Positions 36,491 to 48,018 of a stretch of 64,000 nucleotides of DNA are shown one piece after another. The stretch's first letter is position 1. Every line of letters starts with the position of its first letter. Location: positions 1 to 64,000 of the forward strand of contig JABCPU010000027.1 in the NCBI GenBank assembly GCA_016800925.1, in the 5' to 3' direction. Made by a program: the position numbers and the translations under genes. Origin of the DNA: Suillus spraguei. Its lineage: Eukaryota > Basidiomycota > Agaricomycetes > Boletales > Suillaceae. Below the pieces are notes generated by a model. The model had not been told where the DNA came from and did not search any database. It saw only the letters and a program-made list of their open reading frames with translations.

Positions 36491-38819
36491 ATGTCTGCAC
36501 CTCACGTGAAGCTTCCCGAAAAATTCTTGCGTTTCACAATTATCATCACTATCCAGATTCTCATTCTAGTATTTGGATACGGATTCCTGGGTGCAGTTGC
36601 TTACCTTGAGTACCTTGCTCCATCCGACTCAGTCTGCAATTTAATGGTGAACCATCCTGGGGAGTTAACAATGGTTGTCACATTGATAGCAACTGTGCTC
36701 TCAGTCACCGCTGCCACGTCTGTCTATCTTTTGTTCTCTCCAACCGATCATTCAATGAAATCTGATTTTTCCATCAGTCTTTTCACGCTTTCGGTCAAAG
36801 AGGCACTAAGACGTCGAATGTGGAAGCCCATTTCTCTGATTCACCTAAGCACTGGTGTCGCTTTGGCGCAAGGTTCTCATATTTTGAAACATCAATTTGT
36901 GGGATTGACCACCTTGACGCTGTTCATCTTTGCGATGCTGAGGCTCTTAACGGCCGGGTACGTCTTTTTCTGGAAGCATTGTCGAGATCCTCTTGTTTAA
37001 ATGGAGTCATAGATGGACGACTCTCTTGACACCGACCTACTTCATGTGGCCAGTACAGTTGAATGGATCCGAACTTGACATAACTGGAAGTGCGTTTGCC
37101 ACCATGCTCCAGGAAGAATTCCTAGCAAATGGTCTCAGTATGTATCTCTAATCGAGTTGACAGGTTGCTTGTTAAACGGAACGACTAAGTCCAGGACAGT
37201 ACTTTCGAAATTCTCGACGTCGGTGCAATGCTCAGCGGAGTTATTGCTGCAGGGTATACGTTTGGTCTTCCCGGAACATTCAATTTTAATGGCGCAAAAT
37301 ACAACACATCCACACGTACGTCCAGCCCCTCGATTCTCTCTAAATTATTTTTCGATACTGTGCAACTAGAGGGGGTCGTGCCTACCATTGAATCATTTTC
37401 CGGCTCGGATGGAGTTCCGAATGCCAGTGGTACTCGTCTCGGGTTTTCCGGTGGAAATGTCACGGTCAACACAGGAATTGTACCCGGATCACGGGCCAGC
37501 GCTCATGTTCCTCAAGGCTTCAGCACGAACTATTCCATGTCGCAACAGGGGTTAACAGCCAATGTCAGCTGCCGGGCCATTGACTCGAGTCAAACGCAGT
37601 ACCTCTGGGACACGAACAACTCTTACGTCATCTATACCAACGCAGCGGCTGCTTCGAACAACTCTATCACGGGTCTCCGCTTGTGGAATATCAGTGCCAA
37701 TTGTGTAACAGTAAGTTTGGAGCTGGAATATCTTTTTTTTTTTTTTCAATTTCACTGATAGTTTCTAGATGCGCTGACCTCGTATGAATACGTGACTATG
37801 GTAGATGCAAACGGAAATACGAGCTCATCAGGAAGTGGCTTTCTTCCATCTGTTGTGTGTTTGGGACCAATGGATGTGAGCCAAAGTTATGAAAATTTCA
37901 GTGAGTCTTTGAAATATGAATATGTACGTCTAAAATCATCGACCGAATCTGATCCTGCAGGTATTTTTACACAAGGGTTTTTCAAGTATGGGTTCCTTCA
38001 AGCAAGCGTGTGCGATGTGGTTCCTCTGTTAACCAGAGTCATCGCCGATTATTCCAATGAACAAATCTCTTCTGTGGTCACCTCATTCACTCCTTTCGGA
38101 CCAGAGAACGTCCAGCTGCTTTCATTTATCGCTGCGGTCGCCAGGTTTCAGTCGATTAACTCGCAGGGACTTACGAGCAGCACTATTGGGGATACCTTAT
38201 ACTCCATCTATTCCTCGACCACTACCGGATACGTTAATAACAATCTCAATGACACACAGGTTTACTCTGAGCTCGTCAGTTCATGTCCTCTTTGTCTTGA
38301 TCCACCTCTTATGACTTTCTTAGGAAGATTACTGGCGTGGTGTTGTTGAATTTTCCGCCACGGTGAGGTTACTGGTGTGTTCAATATAGTCCCAAATAAC
38401 CTGGCATCATTTCATAGTTCCTTCGCTCCGGATTTATGGCCACGGGTAGCTTCCCGGATAATATCATCCCAAACAATCTCTCTTCTCCAGTCACTGGGAC
38501 CATGTTCGTATCGACTATTGGCTGGACTCGCTGGGCTAAGGGGTCGCCGACATACGCGCTCGCTACAGTCCCGCTTACCATTGTCAGCATGCTCACTTTC
38601 GCCTGTGCATCGTACTGTATGCTAGAAGCTTGGAAAGAACATCAAGATCGCCTGGAAAAGCTGAAAGAGGATAAAAGGGATAAAGAACATGCCCAGCCCC
38701 ACAGAATTCACCACAGGGCCCACTTCGACGTGTCAAACACTCTTCATCTCATCATGGCATGCGCTGCTGGGAGTCTTGCACTCGAAGATTTCAGCAAAGA
38801 AAGGGATCATGACAAATGA
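36491..38819 (+). CDS. T2: multi-pass membrane protein with large ectodomain
   Basis: Exons follow T3: 36491-36957 (containing a 60 bp GTCTGT..CATCAG intron), 37013-37137, 37190-37702 or -37710, 37769-37900, 37961-38274, 38324-38362 and 38418-38819. An N-terminal helix (FTIIITIQILILVFGYGFLG), further helices to LLTAG, then an ectodomain with many N-glycosylation sites (NTS, NVT, NYS, NVS, NNS, NIS), a C-terminal helix (ALATVPLTIVSMLTFACASY) and a charged tail with a conserved FDVSNTLHLIMA. One base is missing at about 37703 against T3, so the T3-type donor would shift frame; a donor one codon earlier restores it. A second indel at about 38800 shortens the tail. No known family name; role unknown. 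Confidence 0.7.
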
Positions 38820-39500
38820 GCTTGCGACGGTGAGCCTCGTTGAGTCCGAACCCGGCATAAAACCTTCTATAAAGAAGTTTATCCCTGGGCATGTTTCTGG
38901 TTCTGTTTGACACTTGTAGGACACGATATCGAACTATGATGAGCGGTATCTGTATTTTGGTTTTGGTGATAAAATATAAATGTCATGTAAGTTGACGAAG
39001 TCTTTAGCCAAACTGGAGATGGTTATCTTGCTAAACACTTGTCCATGCATTCCGCACGGAAGGCTACCTTAGATGAATTTCTGGCGATGACTTTCTCTTG
39101 TAAGCAAAGTTATATGAATGGCGCAGGATATCTTCAGGCCGGAATTGCCAAGTCCAGGGTCAAGTCTATGATAGACTTTGGCGTCATGTCTGCGCCCCGT
39201 CTCGAACCAGACCTCAGCCAGGCATTGAACGAAACCTTTTCAATTGTGGTATACCTGTGACAAATTGTAGCGACACTGAGGCTGTCAGTCAGACCCTCAC
39301 AACTTCTAGCCGTGTACTCACTGGCCAGCCAGTCGATAATTGATACGTAATCCTGAACTTCACTCACTGTGCATACAGTAGCATCACTTAGTACGTACAA
39401 GAAACGGTCCGTGTCAGTTTAACCAATTTCGAGATTAAAACCACAGTTTGTCATCGGCAATGACCCAGTTATATCTCTTCGCAAATCTGTACTTTACATG
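38820..39500. other. Spacer with orphan ORF
   Basis: A frame open from about 38990 to 39260 (DEVFSQTGDGYLAKHLS, then MIDFGVMSAPRLEPDL) has plausible amino-acid use but no recognised family. It ends at a TGA and has no clear start. Confidence 0.3.
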
Positions 39501-39782
39501 TCAGCACGCCAAACTTGATTGATATAGAGCCGTGCTATGCCCCCCTGTTGTGGAAACAGAACCGAGTTCTCCTTTAGTGTCCTCCAAGATGTTCGTGACA
39601 TACGCGCGTTTCACAGATACATGTTTTCCAACCTGTAACCTGACAGAACCATGCTCACCAAATGCTTCGAACATGCGCAAGATGACCGTTGTGCCGGAAG
39701 CATTTGATTCGAAGTCGTCTTCTCCTATCTTGATGGTGTCCAAAAAGATGATTGGTGCGTCCTCAAGGGAGAGGCGGGACAA
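39501..39782 (-). pseudogene. GH38 alpha-mannosidase C-terminal fragment
   Basis: The minus-strand translation contains APIIFLDTIKIGEDD, TTVILRMFEAFGEHGSVRLQ and AYVTNILED, the order and wording of the C-terminal beta-domain of class II (GH38) vacuolar alpha-mannosidases. The catalytic domain is not in the window and the expected final strand is lost, so this is a gene scrap carried into the array between T2 and U3. Confidence 0.75.
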
Positions 39783-39859
39783 CGTGGTCTGCGTTCTGCT
39801 CAGGGACAGTTTTCACTGGGGGACTTATCAGCGCAGACACATCAAATAAGCTTATTAAC

Positions 39860-40159
39860 TGACGGTTTGGTGATTATCCCAGAGTCCCCATCAAATCTCA
39901 CCATACGTAGACGGGACAAGCAAGGATTGTCATATCTAAGCCTGTGGTCTGTACCTGTGCTTGTACAAAATGTTTTCTGTATCACCGTCACAAACTTGCG
40001 CAATATCCTTCGGTTGGTGAAGGTGCCCCGGCCACTACCGGCATTCAATGCTCCCGCTCTGCCGTGGCGTTGCTGCATGATAGGCTCCAATCGTTTATTC
40101 TTGTATGCACCACAGTGGTTCTCTGAATCGTTATTGCAACGTTTTCTCGATATGTTATG
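39860..40159. repeat. P3: partial P-like block
   Basis: It matches 27220-27430 and 27560-27660 (shared 'gattatccc', 'ctgtggtctgtacctgtg', 'accggcat', 'caccacagtggttctc'). It carries only the right part of the P block. Confidence 0.6.
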
Positions 40160-41580
40160 ATTGATTGATTCCCAGCCTGAACTCATCGAACTTACTTTAA
40201 TCTCCACCGCATTGTCCGTGGTCACGATAAGGTGAATTGAGTTTTACACAAGACTACACCGGTATCGATGTTCTAACTTCATGTTGTCACATTCTCAATG
40301 TAGGAGGCTCTGAGACAAGACCTAGCCAAGAGCATCTCGCTGTGCCATTGCACTGACAATGCCAACTTGGGTTACATACAAAGATAGGATCCACCGCAAG
40401 TGATGCCCAGACTGTAGTTGGACCTGCTGTCACCAGTGGTTTCGTACCTCTCAATGTAACAATCGACCTAGATCGCCAGTGGCTGCCACCGTTTTGGTTA
40501 CTCTCCCAGGGTGTTGGAAAGTTTATACCATGACCCAGCAAGGCCTCACCGCAGAGATCAGCTGCCAAGAGCGGAACGGCTTGACGATGTAGGAAATGGT
40601 AGCAGAGTGTCCAAAATACCAATGGTGAGTAAATTATTCCTGTAATTTTAAGCAAAATATCACATATTGTATTACAGGAAACAGCTCCATGTGATACACC
40701 ACTTTTACAAAATGCAACCAATCTCGACATGGACTCAGATACTGAGGGCTTTCTTCCGACGATTGCGTGTGATGTCCGCAGTCAGGTTCTCCACGTTGCA
40801 GCCCGTTAAGTTCGGTAAGCGAACGAGGCTGCCCGTTTACTACATGCTCACCGATTCAACTTTCTTGAAATGGAAGATTGCGCTACATATGTCCACGACT
40901 GTCTGCACGTGTTGTATGTGACGACAGTGAACGTCACATATGATCCAGGGATAGTTTCGGCAGCGGTAGTTGATCGTCGTCCTTTCGAAGACTCGAACAT
41001 GGCCCTCACCGTGTGCAATCAATCGATTATCAAACAGAGAACAAACAAGGCTTCCAGACCGATGTTATGGGGGACTACTTAACGGCTTATGTTGATAGCG
41101 ATTCAACAGGTCATTTGCCATCAACTAGTAGGAAATTTACTACCCTCAGACGTAAATGATTGGTCAATTATAGGAAGGCTGTTGGCGTGGGGTGATGGAA
41201 CCCAATGACACAATAAGTTGTGATTACCTCTTCCTGACGAAGACGGGTAGTCTCTGAGATCTGGTTTCTCTGCCACCGGCGGTCGAGATGTCTGTTGCCA
41301 CGTGGTATCATGTTCGTCAGCACGTATGGCTGGGAAGAAGGGCGTGCCATTTACCTACTTTTGTTTTTCATCATTACGATGATCCGGCTGGTCATCGTTG
41401 TTGCCGCCGGATTCGGTCCAACATCCGGAGACAATGTTGTGTTTGACCACTGCGACCGCTTTCACCTCATCACGGCTGGTTGGCGAAAACGGGAAGTTAT
41501 ATGATCTTGAGCACCACTGCGATGGCTCGAAGAGGAATGAAGGGACTGGGATTCGGAAATTGACGAGCAGGGGAGGGCTA
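40160..41580 (+). pseudogene. U3: decayed membrane protein, paralogue of T
   Basis: Readable in order: KSISL-like segment (40325), VTSGFVPLNVTIDLDRQW (40430-40490), YTMTQQGLTAEISCQERN (about 40530-40590; T has YSMSQQGLTANVSC), DSDTEGFLPTIACDV (T: SGFLPSVVCLG) and a C-terminal MFVSTYGWEEGRAIYLLLFF helix followed by FDHCDRFHLITA (T: FDVSNTLHLIMA). The frames are broken and parts are deleted. This shows U is an old paralogue of T rather than an unrelated gene. Confidence 0.72.
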
Positions 41581-42637
41581 AAAACGGCCAGTGAATGTGG
41601 TATCGCATCCTGAAATGCAGTCTACCATGCGTACCGGTGCCGGAACTGCACCTTAATACAATTATGATGGCACAGCAACTTCATATAGCAAGTCTGGTGC
41701 ACCTGAGATGTAACCGGCGGAGACAATGTTAATTAGCATCTGCGCCAACTCGGAGCTGTTATACCATTTATACTCAGATCTATAGGGTGCTTTCTATCGG
41801 CAGGCCCTAAATTTTAGTTAATACAATATTCGTGTTCGAACCTGAACGGTAATGAATCTGCTTGGTGCATAAATTCAGTGTGGGAAAGTGGCCTAACATC
41901 AAACCGCCCGAATCCCGATAGAGCAGCATGACATGCAGCGGCAGCCTGCCCTCTATTACTATATAGTACATACCCTTCAACTCGCATACCCTCTCCTTCC
42001 TTTCAAAGACAAAAGGACTGATCTAGAGTCGCTGCGCGCTGAGGGTGTGATTTTTTATCAGTTTGGAAATTAAGCGTATTTCTCCCAGTGAAGGCAAGGT
42101 ATATTCCTACCATCTATGAACCTGAATCTTTGATAAATTACTCTAAGGGGGAAGGATCGCATACATTTTCAATTTCCTTGTCCCCCGAGTTCGCGCTCGA
42201 GTTTTCGGGGACTTGTCTAGGCAGGTCAATGTGTCATTGTATACGTACATATATTGATACCGTCCATGAAAGTGACAGAGGGAAAGGTTGGATCTCATAC
42301 ATTCCCAGTATGTCCTTGAATCCCTGCACCAAGTTCGCCTTCGAGTTCCTGAAGACATGTTTAGGGCACGTCAGAAATTTAAACGAGGTGATCAACATTG
42401 CGTTGCTGATCATCGTCATCTCCTGCATCTCCCGCATGCACAATATCAATTCGAGTCGCAGGTTCTGTACGGATACTCATAAGCTGTGTCACCGGCATGC
42501 ATGCATGCAGCAAGGTTCGTGCTCCGCTAAGTATATATTTCTATCTGAGTGACCACATTGATTCTGCACTGACCCCTCCTCCTGCTGTGTCTGCATTCAG
42601 CCCTCCTCTCGCAATATCTGCATATTCCCCTCCTCCT

Positions 42638-45095
42638 ATGATGCTTGCATCTATCCCTTCTACCCCTTCTCATCCGAAGTTTCCCGAAAAATTTGGGCGT
42701 TTCACAGCTATCGTCATTGTCCAGATGGTTATCCTGACATTTGGATTCGGGTTCCTTGGTGCAGTCGCCTACTTTGAATACCTTGCTCCATCCAATTCAG
42801 TCTGCGAGTTAATGGTGAACCATCCTGGGGAATTAACAATGGTTGTCACATTGATAGCAACTGTGCTCTCAGTCACCGCTGCCACGTCTGTCTACCTTTT
42901 GTTCTCTCCGATTAATCATTCAGTGAAAGGCGATTTGTTCCATCAGCCTTTTCACGTTTTCGGTCAAAGAGACACTAAGACGTCGAATGTGGAAGCCCAT
43001 TTCTCTGATTCACCTGAGCACTGGTGTTGCTTTGGCAGAGGGCTCTCATATTTTGAAACGCCAATTTAAGGGATTGACCCTCTTGACACTGTTCATCTTC
43101 GCGATGCTGAGGCTCTTAACGGCTGGGTACGTCTTCTCTGGATGCATCGTCGAGATCGTTCCATTCAAATAGCGTCATAGGTGGACAACTCTCTTGACAC
43201 CGACCTACTTCATGTGGCCAGTACAGTTGAATGGATCCGAACTTGATATAACTGGAAGCGCGTTTGCCATCATACTCCAGGAAGAATTCCTAGCAAATGG
43301 TCTCAGTATGTATTTCTACTCGAGTTGACAGGTTGCTTGTTAAATAGAATAACTAAGTCCAGGACAATTCTTTCGAAATTCTCGACATCGGTGCAATGCT
43401 CAGCGGAGTTGTCGCTGCAGGGTATACGTTTGGTCTTCCCGGAACATTCAATTTCAATGGTGCAAAATACAACACGTCCACACGTACGTCCAGCCCCTCG
43501 ATTCACTCTAAATTATTTTTCGATACTGTACAACTAGAGGGGATCGTTCCCACCATTGAATCATTTTCCGGCTCGGATGGAGTTCCGAATGCTAACGGTA
43601 CTCGTCTTGGGTTTTCCGGTGGAAATATCACGGTCAACACAGGAATTAGACCTGGATCACGGGCCAGCACTCATATTCCTCAAGGCTTCAGCACGAACTA
43701 CTCCATGTCGCAACAAGGGTTAACAGCTAATGTCAGCTGCCAAGCCATGGACTCGAGTCAAACGCAGTACCTCTGGGACACGAACAACTCTTACGTGATC
43801 TATACCAACGCAGCGGCTGCTTCGAACAACTTCATCACCGGTCTCCGCTTGTGGAATATCAGTGCCAACTGTGGTAACAGTAAGTTTGGATCTTGAATAT
43901 CTTTTTTTTTTCAATCTCACTGATAGTTTCTAGATGCGCTGGCCTCGTATGAATACGTGACTATGGTAGATGCAAACGGAAATACGAGCTCATCAGGGAG
44001 TGGCTTTCTTCCATCTGTTGTGTGCTTAGGACCGATGAATGAGAACCAAACTTATAAAAATTTCAGTGAGCCTTTGAAATATGCACGTCTGGCATCATTA
44101 ACTGATTCTGTTCTTGTAGCCATTTTTACACAAGGGTTTTACAAGTATGGGTTCCTTAAAGCAAGCGTGTGCGATGTGGTTCCTCTTTTGACCACAGTCC
44201 GCGCTGATTATTCCAATGAACAAATTTCTTCTGAGGTCACCTCATCCACTCCTTTCAGGCCAGAGAATGCCGAGCTACTGTTATTTATCGCTGCAGTTGC
44301 CAGATTTCAGTCGATCAACTCGCAGGGACTTACGAGCAGCACGATTGGGGATACCTTATACTCCATTTATTCCTCGACTACTACCGGATATGTCAACAAC
44401 AATCTCAATGATACACAGGTTTACCTTGAGCTCGTCAGTTTTATGTCATGTAATCTTGATCCAACTCTTATAAATTCCTTAGGAAGATTACTGGCGTGGT
44501 GTTGTCGAGTTTTCCGCCACGGTGAGGTTGCCGGCCCATTCAGTGTAGTCTAAATTGACGCAGAATTATTTCACAGTTCCTTCGCTCCGGATTTATGGCC
44601 ACGGGTAGTTTCCCGGATAATATCATTCCGAATAACCTCTCTTCCCCAGTCACTGGGACCATGTTCATATCGACGATTGGCTGGACTCGCTGGGCTAGGG
44701 ATTCACCGACATATCTACTCGCTACAATCCCGCTCACCATTATCAGCATCCTCACTTTCGCCTGCGCGTCGTACTGTATGTTAGAGGCTTGGAAAGAGCA
44801 TCAAGATCGTAAGAAAGAGCATGAAGCACATGCCAAGCATCAAGAATATAACGAGCACCACGGCAGAGTTCACCACAGGGCCCACTTCGATGTGTCAAAC
44901 ACTCTTCATCTCATTATGGCATGCGCTGCTGGGAGTCTTGCACTCAAAGATTTCAGCAAGAATGGGATCATGGAAAATGAGGTTGCGATGGTGAGCCTGG
45001 ATGAGTCCGAACCCGGCGTAGAACCCATCATAAAGAGGTTTGTACCTGTACCTGATCCGGCAGTGAGTAGTATTAGTAAAGAAGTGGATATCTGA
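42638..45095 (+). CDS. T3: intact multi-pass membrane protein with large ectodomain
   Basis: Exons 42638-42885, 42947-43126, 43181-43305, 43358-43879, 43934-44065, 44120-44433, 44483-44521 and 44577-45095. All are GT..AG and in phase, giving about 692 aa. Helix 1 (VIVQMVILTFGFGFLGAVAYF), helix 2 (LTMVVTLIATVLSVTAAT), one or two helices to LLTAG, then a roughly 400-residue ectodomain with repeated Asn-X-Ser/Thr sites, a C-terminal helix (LLATIPLTIISILTFACASY) and a charged cytoplasmic tail. A 54-nt in-frame segment at about 43481-43534 has splice-like ends and may be an optional intron. The gene is flanked by its own TATA box and sits at the end of a P-U-T array. Family unnamed; a surface or receptor-like role is only a guess. 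Confidence 0.82.
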
Positions 45096-45951
45096 ACCAG
45101 TGGTACCTTCGGATTTTGTGCTTAGATTAAAATTTTGATAGAAAACATAAACTTCGCGTGATTACATAATTGTTCACTGAGACTGAATAGTGGTTCTCCA
45201 CCTGAGTGGCACCATTAATTTTTCTAATTAGTAATAACATCGGGCCCCCCATTCCGTTACTACTTAGTAAGGGCTGCCTATCTGCCCCCCTACCAGGAAT
45301 AAAACTAGGTGAATTTGAGCTCGCTATGTACTACTATTTCAGGCCTGTGCTATAATAAGCTTTCCCACCGTAAATAGATTCGAGCGGATTCGAGCGGATA
45401 ACTCTGGATGTCATTGTCATTGCATACGGTCTATTTGCAATACTTCCCACGCTGTCGTCGACAGTGAGCTTGTCTCCTCCCTCATTCTAGGCCCATGTAA
45501 GAAGCACTAAGGCTCCAGCTGCGAGTTTTCGTAGGGTGTGGGACCTGCTAAGATAAGAGCGTGCTATATAGTTAGACGAGTCGTTAGCAAATAGTTATGT
45601 GATGATGAGAGCTATAATTCTGAGATGAAAGATGATAGACTGATACTGATAATAACGAGTGTGATATGAGATGAGACTGGACTGTGATACTGGACAGTGA
45701 GACTGATCTGATTGCCTCTAGATTGTCTGTAGAAACAAGTGTACATGAACTATTTTATAGTGTGAATGCTAAGGGTCCTCAGGTATGGAAAGGCTGAATG
45801 ATTAGGTGAAACAGAGGCTAAAGGGAGTGGCATTGGACCTGGCAGGGTAGAGTAGAGAAGTGGTAGACAGAGAGTACAAGAATTTGAATGAGTGGCACAG
45901 GTAGGGGTATGGTATTTGACAGAGTTAACCAGAGTTTTGCTTGTTTTTGAC
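45096..45951. other. Spacer without recognised gene
   Basis: No coding feature. About 45490-45520 shares a 'CTCCTCCCTCATTCTAGGCCCAT'-like word with about 46530-46555. Confidence 0.45.
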
Positions 45952-46224
45952 CATCAGGAAATTCACACATTCCTTGACGTGCCCTTATGCGGACTTATTT
46001 ACACTTAACTGCCTTGGTGAAATTGAATCTACTTGTCCAAAATTTCAATGTGAATGAATTCAGAAAAAAAAAGTTGAGATATATTAATATACATGTTTTA
46101 TTGTATTTCACACTCAAAAAATATAAGATATGCCAGGTGAATGATGTGAGAGAGAGCAAACAAGTTTTGAGATAAGTGAGTTAAGCTGATTAAGCATGTT
46201 AAGGAATGTGTGAATTTCCTGATG
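45952..46224. mobile_element. MITE-like element (273 bp)
   Basis: The ends form a 27 bp inverted repeat with one mismatch, opening CATCAGGAAATTCACACATT on each strand. The interior is AT-rich and noncoding. No clear target duplication was found, so the superfamily is open. Confidence 0.7.
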
Positions 46225-46396
46225 ACAGAATCCAGACAATTAAGTGACAAGAGGGTGACAGAGATGAACTAAGGGCCAATATGCGATGAAGGGATGACAG
46301 TGAATGATGATGGACATGAGCTGAGGCGGTGGTCAATGATGGTGGTCAAGGTAAAGGTATTTCGGCTATTTCTGGCTGCAAACACTTGGTAATCAC

Positions 46397-46620
46397 TACA
46401 CCCATTTCCCTTACTTTTTTTACAGTATTTTACTTGTCTTACACCCACTGGATGATGGTATGCCCTCAAAGCCTTCTAGTACCTCCTATGCCTGTCAGAA
46501 GCTCGCACTCACTGTCACCAACAGTGGGCTCATCTCCTCCCTTGTTTTAGGCCCATTTCCCTTACTTTTTTTTTACAGGATTTTACTTGTCTTACACCCA
46601 CTGGATGATGGTATTCAGAT
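46397..46620. repeat. Direct repeat pair of about 70 bp
   Basis: CCCATTTCCCTTAC..TTTTACTTGTCTTACACCC..CTGGATGATGGTAT occurs at about 46399-46461 and again at about 46549-46613, with few differences. The function is unknown. Confidence 0.7.
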
Positions 46621-47361
46621 GTCCTCTATGCCTGGACCATGCTTCAAATCAAGAACATTTGAGACTGACCATATGCTATACAACTCTCATTATGTTAATG
46701 CAACACATGCTGACATGATGAGTGGAGTTAGATGGTTGGAATATGAACCAACCCATATAGGTCATGTTACACTATCTTCTCCCCTCAGTCTGTTCCATCA
46801 CAATGTCTTCTTAGAATACGAAAAACAGAAAAGTTCACTGGATTTCAATAATCTCCACGGTCAACGGTTCAGACAAAATCCCAACGGTTGATAATGTGGT
46901 CGTTCATGGGGAAAAAGGGAAAACAACTCTTTCTTGTCTTTGTTTGATCAAAGGACAGGGGGATAAAATCAGTAACTGGTGCGATGCAGTGCTTGTGATT
47001 TTATGAAATGAAGTACAGACTTGTGATGATGATGTGTGATGCTAATGTATGTTGATATGCGATGATGCTACTCCTAACTCTCACTAATTAATGGAGTCAA
47101 CTAAGCTGTCTAGCACTGATCAGACTATCCAATATGTCACTTCGAAACCAACTCTCTGCTGCTCAGGCACTTCATGATGAGTATGACACAGGTCAGAACA
47201 GAGTACACCCTCTTGATGTAGTCTCAAGTGGCCAAGCTATTGATATTGTTGAATGACTGCTAGTCTTATTGTCCTCCCAAATTAACTAATGAAATATATG
47301 AATACAATATTCTCCCCACAGAAATGTGTTCTGTGTCATAAGGAGAACTAGATGTCATCGA
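46621..47361. other. Spacer without recognised gene
   Basis: An open frame to 46891 (SHYVNATHADMMSGVRWLEY) may be a transposon relic, but no family was recognised. Confidence 0.4.
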
Positions 47362-47836
47362 TGTTACAGTTGTACGTGCCCCTATTCATTTTCCCTTTGT
47401 TTCCTTACTTGTATATCATATCACATGACTCTGACTCACATGCTCAACGCATCTGTACAACACATGCCTTCCTTATTAGGATACGCAGTTACGTTCTCAC
47501 GCTTACTTGGTCTGTGCGCACATATTGGCCTATTTAAGCACAGTGTACTTGTAGTAGATTCCCTACTTTAATCTTACTGGGTTTTACCTGGAATCTCCTT
47601 CGCTTAGGTCCCCAACCTAAGTCGTCTTGAATCGTCTCTAAGTCTAAGCACTCCTTAGCCTTAGTCTCTATTCTCGCGGATACCTCTTAGACTTGTCTTT
47701 GAGGCTGAACCCTTGATCGTACTCGGAATGTGTTCCTTGTACTTTCACCTTGTCCTCTTCTGGACATTGTAAGAACTCCCAGCAGACCGTCTGTGTCTTT
47801 TCACTGTCGCTGGTGATGCCACCCCAGTTCGTAACA
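47362..47836 (+). repeat. Ty3/gypsy 5' LTR (Z family, 475 bp)
   Basis: It runs from TGTTACAGTTG to GTTCGTAACA. A TATA-like CCTATTTAAGCACAG lies at about 47520. It is about 95% identical by eye to the inverted 3' LTR at 56449-56932. It is preceded by ATCGA. Confidence 0.92.
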
Positions 47837-48018
47837 AAAGATTAAAGTCCTACTTGATGTTGACTATCCAGTCTTTAACCCTGAACCCTGAACTAGCGTA
47901 CTCATACGCTGAGCAGATCGTCAAGAGAAGCCCTCTGACAGAAGACAAGCCCTAACGGACAGCAAGACAGCGCGTGTAGGCACCGAGAAAGTATAACTCA
48001 TCAGACGAATCATCAACC

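Noticed and set aside
42497..43069. T3 as a frameshifted pseudogene because its first open frame ends early.
   Set aside because: A GTCTGT..CATCAG intron (42886-42946) explains the length difference to T2 and keeps T3 in frame.
45952..46224. TA or 8 bp target duplication for the MITE.
   Set aside because: Flanks (..TTTTTGAC / ACAGAATCC..) share nothing beyond a chance AC.
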